Shown here: piece after piece, positions 62,574-64,000 of the stretch
Layout: every line of letters starts with the position of its first letter
How positions within the stretch are numbered: position 1 is the stretch's first letter
DNA from: Clostridium neonatale
GTDB taxonomy: Bacteria; Bacillota; Clostridia; Clostridiales; Clostridiaceae
Direction of reading: 5' to 3'
Length of the DNA: 64,000 bases
NCBI RefSeq assembly: GCF_001458595.1
Contig: NZ_LN890328.1
Span: forward strand, 231,788 to 295,787
Notes under the pieces: model-generated
The model's database searches: none
What the model saw: only the letters and a program-made list of their open reading frames with translations
What the model was told of the DNA's origin: nothing
Translations under genes and position numbers: made by a program

Positions 62574-63914
62574 ATGAATTCATGGATTAAAGAAAGTATA
62601 TTTTATCAAATATATCCACTTGGATTTTGTGGAGTTTTAGATGCCGATAAGGATTATGAACAAAAGAATAGATTAATGATGATAGAAGATTGCATACCTC
62701 ATTTAAAAGAAATAAATGTAAATGCAATTTATTTTTCACCAGTATTTGAGTCTACTTATCATGGATATGACACTAAGGACTATTATCAGATAGATAAAAG
62801 ACTTGGAACTAATAAGAATTTTAAAGATTTATGTAGAAAATTACATGAAAATAATATAAAGATCGTACTAGATGGAGTGTTTAACCATGTTGGCAGAGAT
62901 TTCTTTGCATTTAATGATGTTAAAGAAAAGGGAGCTTCATCTCAGTATATTAATTGGTTTACAAATTTAAATTTTAATAATAAAAGTGCCTATGGCGATG
63001 ATTTTAGCTATGAGGGCTGGAATGGATGTTATGATTTAGTAAAGTTGAATTTATGCAATGATGAAGTTGTAGATCATTTACTTAAAGCAGTTGGATTTTG
63101 GATAGATGAATTTGATATAGATGGATTAAGACTTGATGCAGCAGATAAGGTGGAACTGGAATTCTTCAAAAAACTTAGAAGATTTACTGAATCTAAGAAA
63201 AAGGATTTTTGGCTTATGGGAGAAATAATTCATGGAGATTACAGAAGATGGGCAAATGACGAATGTCTTCATTCTGTAACAAATTATGAATGTTATAAGG
63301 GAATTTACTCAAGCCATAATGATAAGAATTATTTTGAAATATCATACTCTTTAAATAGATTATTTGGGAATGGTGGATTATACAAAGATTTATGTTTATA
63401 TAATTTTGTGGATAATCATGATGTAAACAGAATAGCAAGTACTCTTAAAACAGAAAAGTACTTGAATAATGTATATACCATTTTATATACAATGCCAGGT
63501 GTACCAAGTATATATTATGGAAGTGAATATGGAATTAAAGGCGTAAAGGAAAATGGCAGTGATGTTTCTTTAAGACCACTATATGATATTGACGCATTTG
63601 AAAAAGAAAATAGCGAATTATGTGATACTATTGCTAGGCTTGGAGAAATAAGAAGCAAAAGTAAAGCGTTAAAATATGGTGATTTCGAAAATGTTGTAAT
63701 AAAAAATGAACAATTAGTTTATTCAAGAGCAATTGAAGACGATAAGGTATATGTTTTAGTAAACTTAAGTGATAATGAAAGCATTTTAGATTTTCATATG
63801 TCCTTTGAAGAAGGTATGGATTTGCTAGATTCATCTAAAGAAATAATAGAAGGTGGAAGGGTAAGCCTTAAAGTACCTGCATTTTCGGCAAAAATAATAA
63901 GTAAAAGCAAGTAA
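62574..63914 (+). CDS. GH13 alpha-glucosidase/amylase-like enzyme
   Basis: 446 residues, cytoplasmic (no signal peptide). YQIYPLGFCGVLDADKDY, KIVLDGVFNHVG (region I), DGLRLDAADKV with the nucleophile (about 187), LMGEIIHGDY with the acid/base (about 216) and NFVDNHDVNRI (about 280) are the GH13 conserved regions. GGGGGAG before ATG. Upstream 62197-62573 is AT-rich with no clear feature. Likely cuts maltodextrin-type glucans. The linkage is not determinable from sequence alone. Confidence 0.88.
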   Translation: MNSWIKESIFYQIYPLGFCGVLDADKDYEQKNRLMMIEDCIPHLKEINVNAIYFSPVFESTYHGYDTKDYYQIDKRLGTNKNFKDLCRKLHENNIKIVLDGVFNHVGRDFFAFNDVKEKGASSQYINWFTNLNFNNKSAYGDDFSYEGWNGCYDLVKLNLCNDEVVDHLLKAVGFWIDEFDIDGLRLDAADKVELEFFKKLRRFTESKKKDFWLMGEIIHGDYRRWANDECLHSVTNYECYKGIYSSHNDKNYFEISYSLNRLFGNGGLYKDLCLYNFVDNHDVNRIASTLKTEKYLNNVYTILYTMPGVPSIYYGSEYGIKGVKENGSDVSLRPLYDIDAFEKENSELCDTIARLGEIRSKSKALKYGDFENVVIKNEQLVYSRAIEDDKVYVLVNLSDNESILDFHMSFEEGMDLLDSSKEIIEGGRVSLKVPAFSAKIISKSK

Positions 63915-63937
63915 GGTTTTGAAAGGGTAATTAAAAA

Positions 63938-64000
63938 ATGAATTTATTAGATAATGATTATAATAACTATAATGGAAGTTTAGGTGTAGATTATTCTAAA
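63938..64000 (+). CDS. Start of a gene running off the window
   Basis: ATG 63938 opens a frame of 21 codons (LLDNDYNNYNGSLGVDYSK) with no stop before the end. GAAAGGGTAA lies upstream. It is close behind the GH13 gene and may be in its operon. Too short to assign. Confidence 0.45.
   Translation, partial: MNLLDNDYNNYNGSLGVDYSK

Overview
The window is very AT-rich, gene-dense and carries strong purine-rich ribosome binding sites. Its genes (enoate reductase, DUF1002 protein, AgrB/AgrD, FolT behind a THF riboswitch, an arginine-type T-box, and a 30-bp CRISPR repeat of the form common in type I-B systems of clostridia) point to a solvent- or acid-forming Clostridium sensu stricto, near C. beijerinckii, C. 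butyricum or C. saccharoperbutylacetonicum. Species cannot be settled from the sequence alone. I see no rRNA or tRNA genes.

Region 1 (1-28.4 kb) is a long run of small, mostly monocistronic plus-strand genes for detoxification, resistance and modification: an APH-type kinase, MerR, flavodoxin, FlaR-like ATPase, two HD-domain proteins, nitroreductase, six GNAT acetyltransferases, PNPOx-like and SnoaL-like proteins, acyltransferase 3, a TmrB homologue, a flippase, a SEC-C methionine aminopeptidase, VanZ, YnfA, and a TetR/MFS pair. Most have their own terminator and a recurring extended -10 promoter. The region also holds many broken genes: isochorismatase, SRPBCC, an aspartate racemase/ClbS chimera, an Ig-like fragment, a duplicated M50 fragment, and intergenic repeat units. 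It reads as an accessory region that gains and loses single-gene cassettes.

Region 2 (28.5-31.4 kb) is a divergent PadR regulator and 2-enoate reductase pair with an operator-like palindrome over the -35 box. Region 3 (31.5-35.8 kb) is a phage-satellite-like replication module: XRE regulator, small protein, 866-residue Toprim/AAA primase-helicase, then about 375 bp with nine exact TGTTACA/TGTAACA heptamers around an AT-rich core (a candidate origin), then an ArpU/RinA-like phage regulator. No integrase or capsid gene is visible.

Region 4 (36-39.2 kb) is an agr-type quorum-sensing locus: an AgrC-like membrane protein without a kinase, AgrB, a 45-residue AgrD with a predicted CIWGT ring, an attenuator-like terminator, and a PAS/HisKA histidine kinase. 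No AgrA is present. Region 5 (39.7-46.9 kb) has a lipoprotein, a holin that seems to start at a non-standard codon, a T-box with argC, an M20 amidohydrolase, an orphan six-repeat CRISPR array and a DUF1963 protein.

Region 6 (47-64 kb) has a secreted protein with choline-binding-type repeats, ArsC/Spx-like proteins, a DUF368 lipid carrier transporter, tandem HD-GYP paralogues (the second with degenerate motifs), an IS insertion beside an hxlR/PNPOx chimera, a THF riboswitch with folT, an alpha/beta hydrolase, a 191-nt near-continuous hairpin of unknown type, a two-gene chromate transporter, two secreted proteins and a GH13 alpha-glycosidase. The least explained signals are the 191-nt hairpin (58.3 kb), the three-way-junction RNA (14.0 kb), the candidate origin (34.9-35.2 kb) and the AgrA-less agr locus.
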